From contig OX463779.1 in NCBI GenBank assembly GCA_949825025.1, positions 35,660,203-35,724,202 on the forward strand: a stretch of 64,000 bases of DNA, written 5' to 3'. Of this stretch, positions 27,122 through 41,404 are shown piece after piece. A program made the position numbers and the translations under genes. The stretch comes from Siphlonurus alternatus (lineage: Eukaryota; Arthropoda; Insecta; Ephemeroptera; Siphlonuridae). How positions within the stretch are numbered: position 1 is the first letter of the stretch; each line of letters starts with the position of its first letter. The notes beneath the pieces were generated by a model. The model saw only the letters and a list, made by a program, of their open reading frames with translations, ran no database searches and was not told the origin of the DNA.

Positions 27122-29078
27122 GACGCTCACTTAAATGTACAGTACTCTCTTGCTCTTGTGTTGTGAACCCTGCATGTCTAAAACGCGTCTTAATTATGTT
27201 TATGATATTTAATATAATCAATGAAGTTGTCATCATACTGCATCTTACTTATCAATTTTAACTCTACTTACATCAAAATTAATGCTCTTAATTAATTTTT
27301 ATCGCTTTAAACACAAACCAACAAAATTAGCAATTTCAGTTTTTTTTTTAATTTCATGCTTATGAAGAAGAGGGGGATATGAATTTGTTTTATTTCATAT
27401 AAAACTTTATATAATCTCAATAGTAAATTGAATTAATTGTCAAAAAAAAATATTAATAAAATTTCAATACTTATGAAATGAAAATATGAATAGAACCGTC
27501 GTTGCATGGCAGTCAATTTGCAGGTCAATATTGGAAATGTTATTCTGAGTGTTGCTATGCCAATGCTAGGGAACGTTTATTGATTCAATGTTTACCTTGC
27601 GACAGACCATTCAGGAAATTAGTACAAAATTGGCACGAGGCAAAAATGCAGTCTCTCTTCTCTAGAATACGATAGAGGTTATTTTACATGACAACCCTTT
27701 TTCTAGATACCTACGTCATGTTCTCCGTGAATTTCATTGCTTTGTTGTTATGAAATGTACTAACAGTTTGAAAAATTATTTCACTCATCAATACTGTTTT
27801 GTTCAGTACAGTGTCACGTACAAGAGAAAAAAATTACAATAATAATTACTAATATAATTATAAATAATGTGGGTGAGGACCAATACAGTTGTGATATTCA
27901 TCCCTCACTTACAGTTCCAAAAAATTGCCAATCTGGAAAAAAAAGTACTGAATTATATAACCAAGATGAATTAATATAATTCATTCAGCCATTTCTGGGA
28001 AAATTATTGTAATATATATAATATTTTTTTAACGGTGTTAAAAAACAAGTGCGATAGTTTTTACCAAAGACAAGTTTGGTCTTTGTTTTTTACCACTAAA
28101 ATACAATAACTGTAACTTAAGTACATATTTAAATTCTTATAACTAAATTCTAGTCCAGAGTTTTAAACTATAAATTTTTCAAGTATGCAAATTTTTATTT
28201 TTTAAAAACTTCAATTTTTTATTTATTAAAAAAATGTAATTAAAATATTTGTCATCTATATTAACTTGATTAAAATTTATTAAAATTCATAGTTAATTTT
28301 TTTTAGATAGAAGGTAAAAAAGTATTGGTAACTTTTTTTTTTTAGATTAAAAGTGTATTACAAAGTTCATTAATATTGTGCTATATGGAATTTATATTGA
28401 GTTGCCTATTATTTTTTAACATTGCCTTGAGGTGTTTGCTCTGCTTGCTTGTTTCGATATTGACATTCTGTGCTGCCGTGATGTGGGGCTTCCTCCCTTG
28501 AACAAGCGCCCTCAGCTACTATCCCAGCCAACAGCAAAGGGGTAGAAAATCTACTGCTACTTATTATAATATGCCATACAAACCCGTTCTATAAACGAAA
28601 TGCAAAACGAGGAAACCGTAACACAAGAACTTAAACATAATTTTAAAAAAAAATGTTTTACATAAAAAGTTGTTATGCTTTTATTAAAAGATTAGTTTGA
28701 AAACAGAAAACGTTTCTATTTATCATTATTATGTTGTTTATTTTGCAAATGTAGCAGTTGAAATATGGTTTAAATTTACGATTTATTTTTAATTTTATAG
28801 AAATAATACATGTTGTATAAATTAAAAAAAATAATAATAATAAATAATCAAACAACGCAACTTAATTTCATTTTCAAATAAATTATTTTCAAGATCAAAA
28901 AATATTCTCTGCATTATTTATCAGCTGAAATATACAATATTGATCTTGAGTATATAACAATATATATATATATAATCTGAACAATTAAATTAAGTGACCC
29001 AATTTCTTGGGTAACCTAAGAAAGCAAGGAAGCTGATCAGGTGCAAGCAGAGAACATAAACGTTATGTGCAATGGATA

Positions 29079-29276
<198 letters not shown>

Positions 29277-30894
29277 TTGAAATTTACCACTACTTTTATA
29301 TAATAAAAAAAACAAATATTTACAAAAATGTATATGTAATATATAATTAAAAATAAAGTATATATAATATATTAAAATTCTAGAGCAAAAAAAATCAGCA
29401 AACAAAATAACAAAAAAAAACACGTAAAAGCAGCCAGCAATGTATACTTTGATTCTATATTCAAAACCACAGGCGTGATATAAAGTAACGTAAGAGGCAT
29501 TGCTTCTTCTCTTATAGTGAAGAAAGTGGCAAACAAGAAGAGAAGACAGGAGATTGATACATCCGTGCAAAATAAACATTAGCGAGCAAGCGGTCCCTGG
29601 GGATGATGGGAAAGTCTGCTCGTGGCATCCTCATGATTGATGACTCGGAGAAAGAGGTACGTGACGTCACAACACTGCGTGCATGAATGGAGCTAGCACA
29701 CCTGTGCTCTCCCGCACTTGCCTCAAAGAAAACCACATTACCTTTGATCTTCAGTAAACAAGTAAGAAATGAAAATTAAATCAATAGCTCGAATGCTATT
29801 TCTCATCTTGTTATATACATCAACATATTCATTCTTTAATATACATAGTTTTTGTGAATGTTGCGTATTCAATTGTAAAATCGTAAAGTATATAGCCATC
29901 TTGGTGAACCGCAGCGATAATTACTGCAACGCATAGAATTTATTGAAATATGCCATAAAATTTTACGATAAGTTCACCAAAATCAAGCCATAGCGTGTGT
30001 TATGACAATCGAAAAGCTTTTTGTTGCAGTGTTTAAAAACAGCAGCAAAAGGATGGTTAGAATATTTAGGCGTGGAATTGTTAGTAAGTTTTGTCACGAT
30101 TTGAACCGTGCTCTGAGGGAGAATTCCCTAAAGTAATCAACATAATAATAAAAATTTTGAAAGTAACTTTTTGTGCCAAGAATTTAATGATCTATTTATT
30201 TTAATGTAATAAATTTAATCATTAAAAGAAATGTTAAATGCCTGATTTAATTTGCATAATTTCAAATGTGAAAATGCAAGTAGTTCACAAATACTTCAAC
30301 CATGTAAATACTTTATTTTACAATGTTATAAAAATGCTAATATTTAAATCCAATGTTTTGTTATGATCAATATTATATTTTGCCGTAGTCATTTCTTTAC
30401 ATAAAGTTCAAAAAATATAAGTTTTCCACCGGAAGTAGATCTAGCTGAGCATTAAAAATCTCCAAGACTTCACAGACAAGCTGAAATTCATTATAAATCA
30501 CTCCGTAAAATTTCATATTAAAAATATAATTAAGATGTCCATAAACTTTTACTTCCGGCTACTTCTGGTAGCAATCTCACATTGGTTGAACTGTACCTTT
30601 TTTTTGTTTTTCTTATTTTTTTTAATCTATAATATCATCTTTACTTTACTTGCATAATTTGCTACAGTTTCAGACATATATTCTCTCCATTTTGCATTTT
30701 CCATTTAATTGGTACAATGGACTTTGTGTGACTTTCATTGTTAAATACGTACTTTTTATATAAATACAACCTGAAAAATCATTTTATACAGAACTTTGTT
30801 TTAACCTTGAAGTATTTAGCTATTCAAGCTATTTTTTTTCTGTCTCAATTTTTCATTCCAGTAAACATGATTTAAGTGATTTATCTTTGCTTAT

Positions 30895-30936
30895 CTTGGC
30901 CAAAATTTTAACATAAATGTTAAAATTTTGGCCAAG
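30895..30936. repeat. Perfect 18-bp stem hairpin
   Basis: CTTGGCCAAAATTTTAAC and its exact inverse surround ATAAAT. It is too short for a typical miRNA precursor and stands alone. Confidence 0.7.
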
Positions 30937-33681
30937 CATTTTTTTTACGTTAAATTTTTAAATACTTAAACAAGCAGTTTCAGTCTATCGTTTTTTAAAT
31001 AAAAAGTTGTAAATCATAGAGTTGAGGCTATTTACACCTTGAATTTTATTTTAACTTTTTAATAAACAATGAAGTTATTTTTTTTAATATACGTGCTGTA
31101 AATATACTAAATATTGGCAGAAGTTTATAAACAAATATCTTAAAGTGTTATTTTTTCCTTCGAAGGTTAAGATATTTAAAAAAAAAATAATGAAAAAAAA
31201 AAAAGAAAAAAAATATTATGTGGTGTATTTTTGGTGTGTGGAGTAAGAAATATACTTTGCATGTTAGATCTTGCAAGTTGCAAAATCTCATCTTTCATCA
31301 GTGTAAGTTTTCATGGCGTATGTTATAACATCACTCGACGTGAACATGAAATAGCAATCTGAAAATGAAGTGACAAGATCTTTATTAATGGTAAAAGCAA
31401 GAACTACACTACTGTAACATAACTTGATATGTAAAATACCATAATGTAAAAGATCACTTGTCAATGTAAACTTCATCGTCGTTTTATTATCACAAGCTTC
31501 GTATTTGCTCGAACAAAGATAACAACCGCTGAAATCTAATTTAACAGCAGGAAAAGCTTTAGTGTTTTTATGTAATGTGATAAGCTATGGTTTTTAGCGC
31601 TAAGGATTTCAGTCAATTTGACACAGTAGATAATAACTTGGTCCTATAGTGTCATAGTCTTTTTTTTTTTTTTTTTTTGTCCAAGGAAATTAAAAATAAA
31701 GAGGTAAGATAGTTTTAAGTGTATAAATATTTTTTTATATATATAATTGTACTATTTTGTCCAAGTATACGTCAAAACAAACTTATTAATTTTCACTCTT
31801 TGCGATTGATTTATTTTTTTACAGTTACTTTGATTGATTTGTATTTCTACGCGATAAGGTTTTGTACGTTGGTTCGATATGTAGATTACATTCCTTACAA
31901 ACTCTTGCTCTCAGTTCCGCAAAGTTTGACATCCACAGTCGTACAATAATTAATGTTTTAGACAACTTCTGGGGTCGAATGTAAATAATATATCCTCGGC
32001 TAACATTCCTGAAGTTCTTGAGCCCCCATTGTCTTGCTTGTATATATAGAAGTATGTGACTTCATAATTAGAATATTATATCGCTCTCTCACAATGTGTT
32101 TGAAATTTGCATAACTTATATGAGATAATTAATTTCATATACTACTAAGTTTTGCTTTTTTCAAATTTTTGCAAAATATAACATGAAATCCTGAATGTAA
32201 AAAATAAATGTAAACCCAAAATAGCTGAAAGACAGAATTATTTTTATATGAAATTTTCTTTTGTAATTTTTGGAAACAAAGGGACGTTAATTTTTTCCTT
32301 TTTTTAAAAAATATGCAAGTTTGTTGAAAATCTTTTATTGATGACTGCAGTATCTGAACTCTGAAGCTTAAACAATCTTTCAACTGAATCTGTATGTTCT
32401 TTAGGAGACTGTTTCAGTCCTGTCTACTTCCAGCATGTAAATTTTACATTTTAAAAAGAAAGGTGTATATCTTTAGACAAAACTTTCGTTACCGTTGCAT
32501 TATTTCTTTGTATAATAGTGTCACGCTCACTGTGGAGGCGTAGGTGAACTTCAATTTGTCTGTAATGGATTTAACTATAGCTTCCCCGAAAATTTCAAAT
32601 CATTAACCTTTATAATCGTAATGGATTTACAGCGTTCATAATTGAGTCAGTTTTATTAGCATTTCACACACTAAATTCTTAATGGAAATCTGAAGAATTT
32701 ATGCTGGTGTCAGTGTACATTTTATGTGACTAAAAATAGAAGGTGGGTATTTGTAACGTTACATTTCATAAAATTGTTAATTTGAATATAACGAACTTGC
32801 ACCTAATCGGTCGTGCTGCTCCACCTACCGTTACATCAGCCCTGGCCTTGCTCTGAACACCCTGGATGAGCTGCCCGGTGACACCCTCGCTCCCCTTTAG
32901 ATGCTCAACTCATTACAAAGAGAATGGCATGAGAGAAGGAAAAAAAAGGCAAAAAGACCGAAGACCAAGATTATGAAAGGATAAAAAAATATCCTCAAGA
33001 GAGGAAAAAAAATTTCCTTTATGTAACATAATCTCTACTTATTTCTTCTTCCGATGAGGTTTTCACACTTTTATCGTATTGTTGTTACATAAATTTAATG
33101 ACGTCATTAATTTAATACAATCTTTGGAAATAATATTGTCATATTATTTTATATCAAACAAAATACAGCTTTACATAATAATGTAATGAGGAAAGAAAAA
33201 TAGAAAAAATTATTATCAAGGCTTTGATTTCAGCTTATAAATTCAAAACTGAGTATCAAGGTTAGTGTTAAACTTTATAAATAAGAAAATGTAGTAAACA
33301 GCCTATTTGCAAATATCATAGAACTTGGGATCACTTTTCTTCTTATCCAATTTGAATTAAATCACGTAATGATTTAAAAAAAAATAGTGGTAAATAATAT
33401 TGACGTCAGTACGTTTTTCACTTCCATTTCTGGAGTTTTAGAGAAATTTAAAAGATATTGAAAATTTATGATACGTATATTATGTAACTCGAGGTATTAA
33501 AGATTCATATTTGTATAATGAACAAAAATAATGCAGACTAAGCATTAACGTGCGCCCCCCAGTGCCAACAGTTTTCTTTATACACTTTTGTTATGTTGTC
33601 TGTAAGAAAATAGGCTTGGTAAAAGAAACAATGTTGAATTTCAAATTTATTTACAATTGTTAGAATTCTAATATTTTCAAT

Positions 33682-33819
33682 GGACGCAATTCACGAAGCA
33701 GTTAGCCAGGTTTCTAACCATGTTTAACTAGTTGGTTTAACACGTAAAACAGGTATAGTTAAACGTGGTTAAGCTAAACGTGGTTAGAAACCTGGCTAAC
33801 TTCTTCGTAAATCGCACCC
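33682..33819. mobile_element. MITE family A, copy 3
   Basis: Same family. It begins GGACGCAATTCACGAAG, ends AATCGCACCC and is flanked by AAT on both sides. Both arms hold the CACGTTTA-type repeats. Confidence 0.88.
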
Positions 33820-34187
33820 AATAATATATAGGATGGCTGGCTTGGGAATTGTGAGGCCCGAGAAACATTTCCTTACGAAACTTCGCCTGCAGAAGAATCG
33901 GCCTCAATAATCACATTTCGGTGGTGCAGAGAAGGGAAATGTAACCTGTGGTACAGCTGGGAGCACCGAGTGATCTTCTTACCACACCTTGGACTAGCAA
34001 CAATATACGACGGAGACCTCAGAAAAATTTCAACAACTGATAATTAAATTTGTATTTCAACTTAATGTTGGTAATTATTATTATTAATCTCCAACCCAAA
34101 AAAATAAAGACTAATTTTTGAAAGGTTCTAAAGCGTTTTTTTTTTTTTTTATCTTAAACAAAAAATTATCCGTGACCGTTGAGTCAA

Positions 34188-34312
34188 TAGATCTGTTCGT
34201 AAACCCTTTAAGCTTGTTTTTTTTTTTTCGTTTTTCTTATGTACTTCTACATAGACATAATGTCAATCGAGTTCAGAAATTATAGTTTGAGCAGGGTTTA
34301 CAAACAGACCTA
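34188..34312. mobile_element. MITE family E, copy 2
   Basis: TAGATCTGTTCGTAAACCC on the left and GGGTTTACAAACAGACCTA on the right form terminal inverted repeats around about 85 bp of AT-rich sequence with T runs. It shares GAGCAGGGTTTAC with 1593-1635. Confidence 0.72.
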
Positions 34313-35464
34313 ATATATTTCTTTTTTAATGACAAAAAAATACTATCGAACAAGCACGACGTAATTAAAATAAAAAAATAATGTCAGAAAAAAGAAGAAT
34401 CGGAAGAAAACCCAAATGATGATGTTTTATGTGTGTTAAATGAATACATAAACTGTTATTATATTTATAAATGTTTCATATATACAGTGAAAAATATACT
34501 GGATCACCTAAATTTAGAAATCCGATTACATTGTTTCTTCTCTCCTAAAAAAAAACTAATAATAAGATCTTTAGTGAGAATATAATATATATTACATTTT
34601 TTAATCCATACACATTAAGATGTCCATCAGATGAGCATCGGAGTACATTTCCGGGAGGTACCAGGTTCATTTCCTGGCTGAGTCCGCTTTTTTCTTTCAA
34701 ATGTTTATAATTAGACTTATATATGATACGCTGGATACGCACCGATGACGGAAAAAGCACATTGCAATTAATTAATATCTTATATATTATTTGAGTATTA
34801 AATCATAATGTATTTGCATTTCAGTCGAAGTATTATACAGTATATTATAATATATATATATAATATAATAGTAAATATTTTCTTCAAACTGTATTCTTCA
34901 TAATGTATCATAAAAGAGAAATATTTTCTTTTTCAGTGGGGCTTCACATTCACAATAAACAAATATAAATAATAAAAATATTTCTCGTAGGAAGTTTTTT
35001 CAATAAAAAAGTAGTCATTGTTTACCGATGACAAATAAAAATAATACGTTATATAAGTTTTAAAGATTTTTTACAATGACGTATTACTTGAAACGCAATT
35101 TAATATTCCTCGTTCCACCTTAACTCCTGTACAGTATTACGTACAGTATATTTTACATGATATAGTAGAAGAAAAAAATAGTTACACAAACTAAAGTTTC
35201 CCTCTTCAAGTTTCTGTATCTTATATTAAATATTTGAATTTTAAAATCTAGCGGAGATGCTATGATTATAATATATTTGTCATAAATCCATCAGTAGTTT
35301 CGTTTCTTTCAGACAAATCAGTCCTAACCGAAACGCAAAGAAAATGTAATTATTGTTTACTCTGGTGGTTTGCGGTGACGATCATGCTACTTCTCATTCA
35401 GTTATCACTCTACACTCTTACTACACTGGCGGCCATAATAATCATTTAGGTTTTCGTAGGAACA

Positions 35465-35572
35465 GCTCGGGAGTACTTCGGCTCTTATCGGCCAATGATG
35501 TCCTTCGTTACAAACCAGCTACCAATGACTGAGGACGTTACAAACACGACGAAAACCAAGTTGAATGTGACG
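35465..35572 (+). repeat. Interspersed repeat F, copy 2
   Basis: The partner of 10850-10956: GAGTACTTCGGCTCTTATCG, then TTACAAACCAGCTACCAATG, then GACGAAAACCAAGTTGAATG. The two copies lie in introns 1 and 2 in inverse orientation. Confidence 0.7.
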
Positions 35573-35636
35573 GACACTTTAGTGAGTTATACAGAAAAAT
35601 ATTGCCATTTAAAATACTAAATAGTCACACTATCAT

Positions 35637-35800
<164 letters not shown>

Positions 35801-38115
35801 CGTCTCTGTTGTACATCTATGCATATTTTCTACTTGTATCTCAGATTACTTTCCCAGATTTTACACTATTGTTAAATATCCATCTTGGAAAATTTTCTCT
35901 TTTACCAGAAATAATATTATATCAATGACCATATACTGTTTGTTCTATATATATTTCTATGCATTCTTCTATTGGTCAGAAAAGTTTTATTTTAGTTCAA
36001 CACTTTAGATGTTAAATTGCAGGCTTATATTTTTGAAACACATTGTAGTTCCGGTTCCAAGCGAGAGTTGAGGACCGTTGAGAACTGAAGGGCTGTGGTG
36101 TTGGCAAAAGTTGGCTGAGAGCCATACACGACGAGCGGCCACAAATTGCATCAGCGCCACGCCCACAAGGGGAACGTTGTGGTAAACTGCTTGTGGTGTT
36201 CTATTTCTAAAAATCAGTTTAATACTTTTTGTTGTTAGAACACGAAACAAAAGTTTTATCACCAATGCATTTTATTTAAATTTACTTTGAGTTAAATCTA
36301 TGAAAGTGATAAAAACAAGTAAAAAAAAAAAAGAAGTTTCGATCGTTAAAAAAAAGGTCATGTAGAGTTGTCAATACCAACGTGTCTAAATACAAAGTCT
36401 GACAGTTAAAATTGGTTCCTTTGTAAGCGTGGTTTATCTTTAGAATAAATTAAGCTTAAAAACATTTCTTTACTAGAAAATTAATTAAGATTTATTTATC
36501 ATGTAACGAAAAGTAGTAAAAAAATCTTACGTAATCTTTAAAAGCAATGCAAAGGACTGACAACTAGCGAGACGAAAAAGAAAATGAGTAATTGTTCTTC
36601 TTAAAACTTTGGGAAATTAATTATGTTTTTTTTAAACAAGGCAAAACAATGATTTATGATTTGTTCTCCAATTCTTAAAGTCAAGTCTTCACGGTCGACA
36701 TTTTTTAGCTAATCGTGACATGAAATAATTAAATATGCATTTGTTTCAAAATATTAGAAAAAAAACGTTTGGACAGATTAATACTAAAGATAAAATTGTA
36801 TTGCAACCAGTTGCTTTTATTCCTACTTTTTTGTACTGTTTTGTATTCTCATTTTTTAAATTTCCTAACAGCACTTACATTAGTCCTAAATTCTTACAGT
36901 GGCAAGTTATAATGCATATATGCATGGCTATACGGATTTAAAATTAAGCAAATGCAATTTTATTGGAATTATTAAAAAAAAGAAAGGAACTGAACTGAAA
37001 AGTAAAAAGAAAATTAATGAATTGGTATTTTATAGAACACACATTATTGTTATTCATCTTACGCTAGTATAAAAGATTGTAATTTCAACTATTTTGCAAT
37101 TGCACATGTATAGATAACTATGACATGTATTTAACCATGCTAAAAATGTGACAAAAGATAAATTTTACATTTCCGACAATTTGATGCATCATTATTTTAA
37201 AATCGTTATTAGTTTTGACTGGAAATAAATCTAATAAATCAATGAATTACAATAATCCTTTATATAATGACACTTCTATCAGTCAAAGTTTCCTTGTTAA
37301 ATTATGCAAGATGGCATTTATTCCCATTTTGTCTGTTAGGGTCAAGCTGCACGTATTGATTGAAGCGACTACGAAGATGGGGTAGGCAAAGGGGAGGGGC
37401 ACTTAACGCTTGGGGTCGGTTGAACTTGCGACCTTTTCCTGCGGTCACTCTCTAGCCAAGGTACTCTTTCCTCCCTTGAGTGCTGCTGATACAAAGTTGT
37501 CCACAAGTCCATGTGTCGTCGCTCGCCTTGAGTGTTCCCCCCCCCCTGTCACTTTGATCTCAAAATAACGTTTTCAACCAAATCTTTGGAGTCATCAACT
37601 AATTATAATTTCACTTTAATTTTCTTTTAATCATACACTTTCTCAAATTGTACATTTTAAAAAGTAGGGAAGTATATTTTAAGGATCTCCTTGTGAATGT
37701 CGTAGCAAGTACACATAATTGTATTGGCAGCAAAAGTTCTTTATGTTTATTTCTATTTTACTCTACACAATATGATGTTATTGCTAGCTCAAAATATATA
37801 ATATATATAGGTGGGTAGAAGTTATAAAACAAAAGTTCATATTGTTTAGATGCTTAGGCAAATAGATGTAAAAATAAAAAATAAAAACAGGCCCGTACAG
37901 TGCAATCCCCACTACGTCATTATTATTCTGTACATAAATAAAACCTTTGAAAATTTTATGTATTTTTATGTGCAACTTTAACGTTTATGTATGTAACATG
38001 AAAATTAAACCCCAGCATGCGAAGTGTTCCAGTTTTTTTGGCTGTAACTGTACTAAAAAAACACACAATAATATAACCTGAGTATGTAACCTTTGTGACG
38101 TCACACGTGTTACAG

Positions 38116-38324
38116 GCACAGCAACCTGAGTGGTGTCAGCCCTGGTGAACGTTCTCCGTTCGAGGGTTCTTGCTGCGGTTCGAGCTACGTGAGTTCGGAG
38201 GCAAGCGGCGCGGAAGTGACCAAACACCGAGTAGTGCTGCTGGGAGATGCGGGGGTGGGCAAAACGGCGCTCGTTTCGCAGTTCATGACCTCAGAGTACA
38301 TGAACACGTACGATGCGTCGCTTG
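38116..38324 (+). CDS. Rgk: RGK-family GTPase, coding exon 3 (P-loop)
   Basis: This exon encodes residues 178-247 and opens the GTPase domain. A Ser/Gly-rich linker is followed by the first beta strand HRVVLLGDAGVGKTALVSQF; GDAGVGKT (residues 221-228) is the G1 or P-loop motif GxxxxGK[ST] that grips the nucleotide phosphates, with K227 and T228 as the key residues. MTSEYMNTYDASL follows as helix 1 and the switch I region. RGK proteins are known for an unconserved switch I, and no clear effector threonine is visible here either. The exon borders are TTACAG|GC and CTTG|GTGAGT; the first base completes an arginine codon and the last starts an aspartate codon. This exon and the next identify the family with high confidence. 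Confidence 0.96.
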
Positions 38325-38522
38325 GTGAGTGCCGCAGTACGTGTTGTGATTTTTCTTCTACGCTTGCAAAACTTGATGCATGTTTGTTAACCCTTTTGCA
38401 TGATGCAAGCAAATGTTATAAAATATATTTTGTGTTTTCAATGGTTCCAAAATCAAATATAATAAGTATATGCCAGGTAACTCAATCTCTAGCATTAGAA
38501 AAAGACCCACAATTCAAGAAAA

Positions 38523-38959
38523 ATAGACAATAATGATTGCATTTTTTTTATTCATAATTAGAACATATAAATAAAAATATGCTTTTCTGAATTTTTTTCA
38601 GATTTTTTGGAGTGCGGGAACTAATTTTATAAAAATGTTTAAAATATCTGAATTAGGGTGGTACAACCTGATGGGACAACCGAGGCGTCATCAATAGCCA
38701 ATCACAGCAACCGTGACGACATCAATAGCCAATCACAGCACGACAAAATGACGTCACGGTTGTCCCATCAGGTGTACCAAACCCTAATTCAGATATTTTA
38801 ATTTTTTTTAGTTCCCGCACTCCAAAAAATTTGAAAAAATTAAGAATAGCCCCCCCCCCAGCCCCCCCCCCCCTGGATCTGCGCCTGAGTCTAAATAGCA
38901 TAATTTTAGGTATATTTTCTAATTATGAAATAAAAAAATGCAACCATTATTGTCTATTG
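38523..38959. mobile_element. Foldback element related to family B, with a nested fragment
   Basis: Outer arms pair ATAGACAATAATG with CATTATTGTCTAT and continue inward through CAGATTTTTTGGAGTGCGGG and its inverse to a palindrome around 38638-38800 with TGACGTCA at 38749. The right arm is interrupted at about 38852-38893 by a C-rich stretch ending in CTGGATCTGCGCCTGAGTC, the end of another repeat (see 42050-42237). This region lies just downstream of exon 3; open frames in it are not coding. Confidence 0.75.
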
Positions 38960-39989
38960 TAAAAGACAATAAAAAAAGAAAGAAAGTCTTATAAAAAATA
39001 GTAATCCGACTACAGTCAACCAGCAATATATATTTCCATAAAAAAAATAATGAGGAAAAAAACGTTAAAATAGTTTAGTATTTTAGCTAGGAATTTTGAA
39101 CATGATACTACTAGTAAAACTTTTTTCCCTTGCATGCATTTTTAACGAATTGTGAAATCGAGTTCTTTACTTGTCAATTTATGCAGTATGCATAACATAC
39201 TTCGACGCAACATAATTTAAATAAATTATTTATTTTTTAAAATTGCTTTTGGAACGATAGAGTTCAATTAAATATATTTTTATTATTAAGGTCTGTCGCT
39301 ATGAAAATATGCAAGTGGAATAAAAAGAGATGTCACTACCAGTCTTTAGTAAATGATGTCCGAGATTGGGTGATTTTAATTCCAACATTTCAAAGGAAAT
39401 AATAAGATTAACCGTTTTTAAATGAGCAACAGTCATTATAATTATGTTTATCTATTTCCTAGTCTGATTAATTTGTGAATACAATAATTATATGATAAGT
39501 TATTGCAGTTAAAAAAATGCCCCTATAACTCAGAGAGCAAAAGCTCAAGGCAAAGAAAGAAATATGAAGGGCAGCCGTGCCGTGATGAATGCTCCTGCTC
39601 TACCGTTGCGAGTGCGCCTCAACATTCCATTGTATTTTAAATTGAATAGAAGGGAGAGCAACGGTAAATAAACAAAGATGTATTATTTTGAAAGAATTAA
39701 TATTATGATTTTTAGGATAGTAAGCATCGAATCTTTTTTTTTTTTCGATAAAAAAATAAAATATATTATTGTATTTTTTAATTCCTTTTGTTATATAATG
39801 AATCTAACTCGAATCTAAGTAATAATCCTAATAATTACGTAATTTTATATATTAAAATTTACTATCATTCATAATGCTGTTTCGCTTTATGTGGCTCATC
39901 ATATCTAATCATATGCTTGAAATAAAAATAATTTGATAATAATTTGTTTCTGGATCCGCGCCTGATTATATTTATATATATATTAATAA

Positions 39990-40373
39990 TTTTTTTTTTT
40001 TACAAGGATACACCCCTAAGAGCTTACAGCTCGCGGCGGGGTACTGGGTAGGGATATAAGGTAGGGAACGGATAGGGGCCACGGCCTGCATGCTTACGCG
40101 TCCCAGCATTCGCTGAGGTGAGACTGAGGGAACCGTGGAAAACCTCAGTCAGGACGGACACCTTTACTTTTTCTCAATGGACCAAAGCGATGTCCAAAGC
40201 CTGGAGAACCACACACAAGTGCATCACTGCACTGGGTGGAAAGCGAGACGAATTTACCCCAGGGAGGGAGCAGCGTATTTTTTACTTGAAACGGTCACCC
40301 ATCCAAGTACTAACCACGCTTGACGTAGCTTGACTTCGGTGATCTAACGAGAACCGGTCAATGCACTGCGCCA
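39990..40373 (-). mobile_element. 5S rRNA-derived SINE, copy 1 (full length)
   Basis: On the minus strand the element starts near 40373 with TGGCGCAGTGCATTGACC. It continues through a 5S rRNA-like head (40357-40292) with GATCACCGAAGTCAAGC and GTGGTTAGTACTTGGATG, and then GGGTGACCG. These match the 3' half of eukaryotic 5S rRNA. A body of about 280 bp follows and ends in a poly(A) run (plus-strand T run 39990-40001). SINE3-type elements carry a 5S head with internal type-1 RNA polymerase III promoter parts; the body here is shared with a second copy at 42920. It is diverged, so probably not active. Confidence 0.8.
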
Positions 40374-40628
40374 ATAATATTATTATTAAAAAAAATAATA
40401 ATAAATATAAATATTTATTTATTTATATTTATATATATTTTATATTTTTGTAGATATGTATTATATAAATACATATATAACTATACATATAATATATATA
40501 TATATGTAGTTATGTAATATTATAACTATATTATAAATGTTATAATAAATATTATAATTTTATATAATTACGGTCCAATAATTAATAATAATTATAATAA
40601 TTAATTAATTTTTCTCTCAATAAAAAAA

Positions 40629-40632
<4 letters not shown>

Positions 40633-40678
<46 letters not shown>
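40633..40678. repeat. (TA)n microsatellite at the edge of the inverted-arm element
   Basis: A pure TA tract that abuts the left arm at 40685. The right arm has only ATATATT beyond it. Confidence 0.92.
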
Positions 40679-40680
<2 letters not shown>

Positions 40681-40684
40681 TAAG

Positions 40685-41404
40685 CGGAAAAAAAACCCTC
40701 GGAAAAAAAACCCTTGTATTAAAAAACCCTTGAAAAAAAACCCTAGGAAAAAAAACCCTTGGGGATAAAAAACCCACGGAAAAAAAACCCTTCGCTGAAG
40801 GAGCAGCCCCAAGGAGCATTCGTGGCGTAGTAGCGCGGTAGCGAGGTTTCACGTTTGTATTTTTTTCCTATTTTGACAGATTATCATTATAATGTTCCAA
40901 TAATATATATTACATAAGATATCATATATCTGATTAGTCTCATTAGTCATGTTAATAATAATTATTGAATCACTTAACCTATAAGATATTATAATTTTCA
41001 AATGTTCATTTTATGTCTATATGTTATATAATAATAATACGAGTAGGACGACGACTTTTTTTGTTTTATTACTTTTTTATTTTAATTATTTTATATCCAA
41101 TATATAATATTCGAAGTTAGAAAAAATATGTTTTTAAAATAATTTTTAACTAAAAACACAGTTGGAATTACTATACAGATAATAGTTAACTTCCACAACA
41201 TCGCCGCGTAGACTTCTACATTTTGATGAGCTCCCCACACCGTGAAACCGCGCTACTACGCCACGAATGCTCCTTGGGGCTGCTCCTTCAGCGAAGGGTT
41301 TTTTTTCCGTGGGTTTTTTATCCCCGAGGGTTTTTTTTCCTAGGGTTTTTTTTCAAGGGTTTTTTAATACAAGGGTTTTTTTTCCGAGGGTTTTTTTTCC
41401 GCGA
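40685..41404. mobile_element. 720-bp element with long inverted arms made of an A-rich minisatellite
   Basis: The arms at 40685-40853 and 41241-41404 are inverted copies. Each holds five to six units of GGAAAAAAAACCCT, followed by CGCTGAAGGAGCAGCCCC and GCGTAGTAGCGCGGT. The 390-bp centre is AT-rich and featureless. Open frames across the arms (rich in Phe and Gly) are repeat translations. Confidence 0.78.

Noticed and set aside
30895..30936. Possible microRNA hairpin
   Set aside because: An 18-bp stem with a 6-nt loop is too short for a canonical precursor and no second arm extends it.
38189..38533. 114-residue ORF starting inside exon 3 and running on
   Set aside because: It is the exon 3 frame read through the GTGAGT donor into the intron; the exon 4 join keeps the family sequence, the read-through does not.
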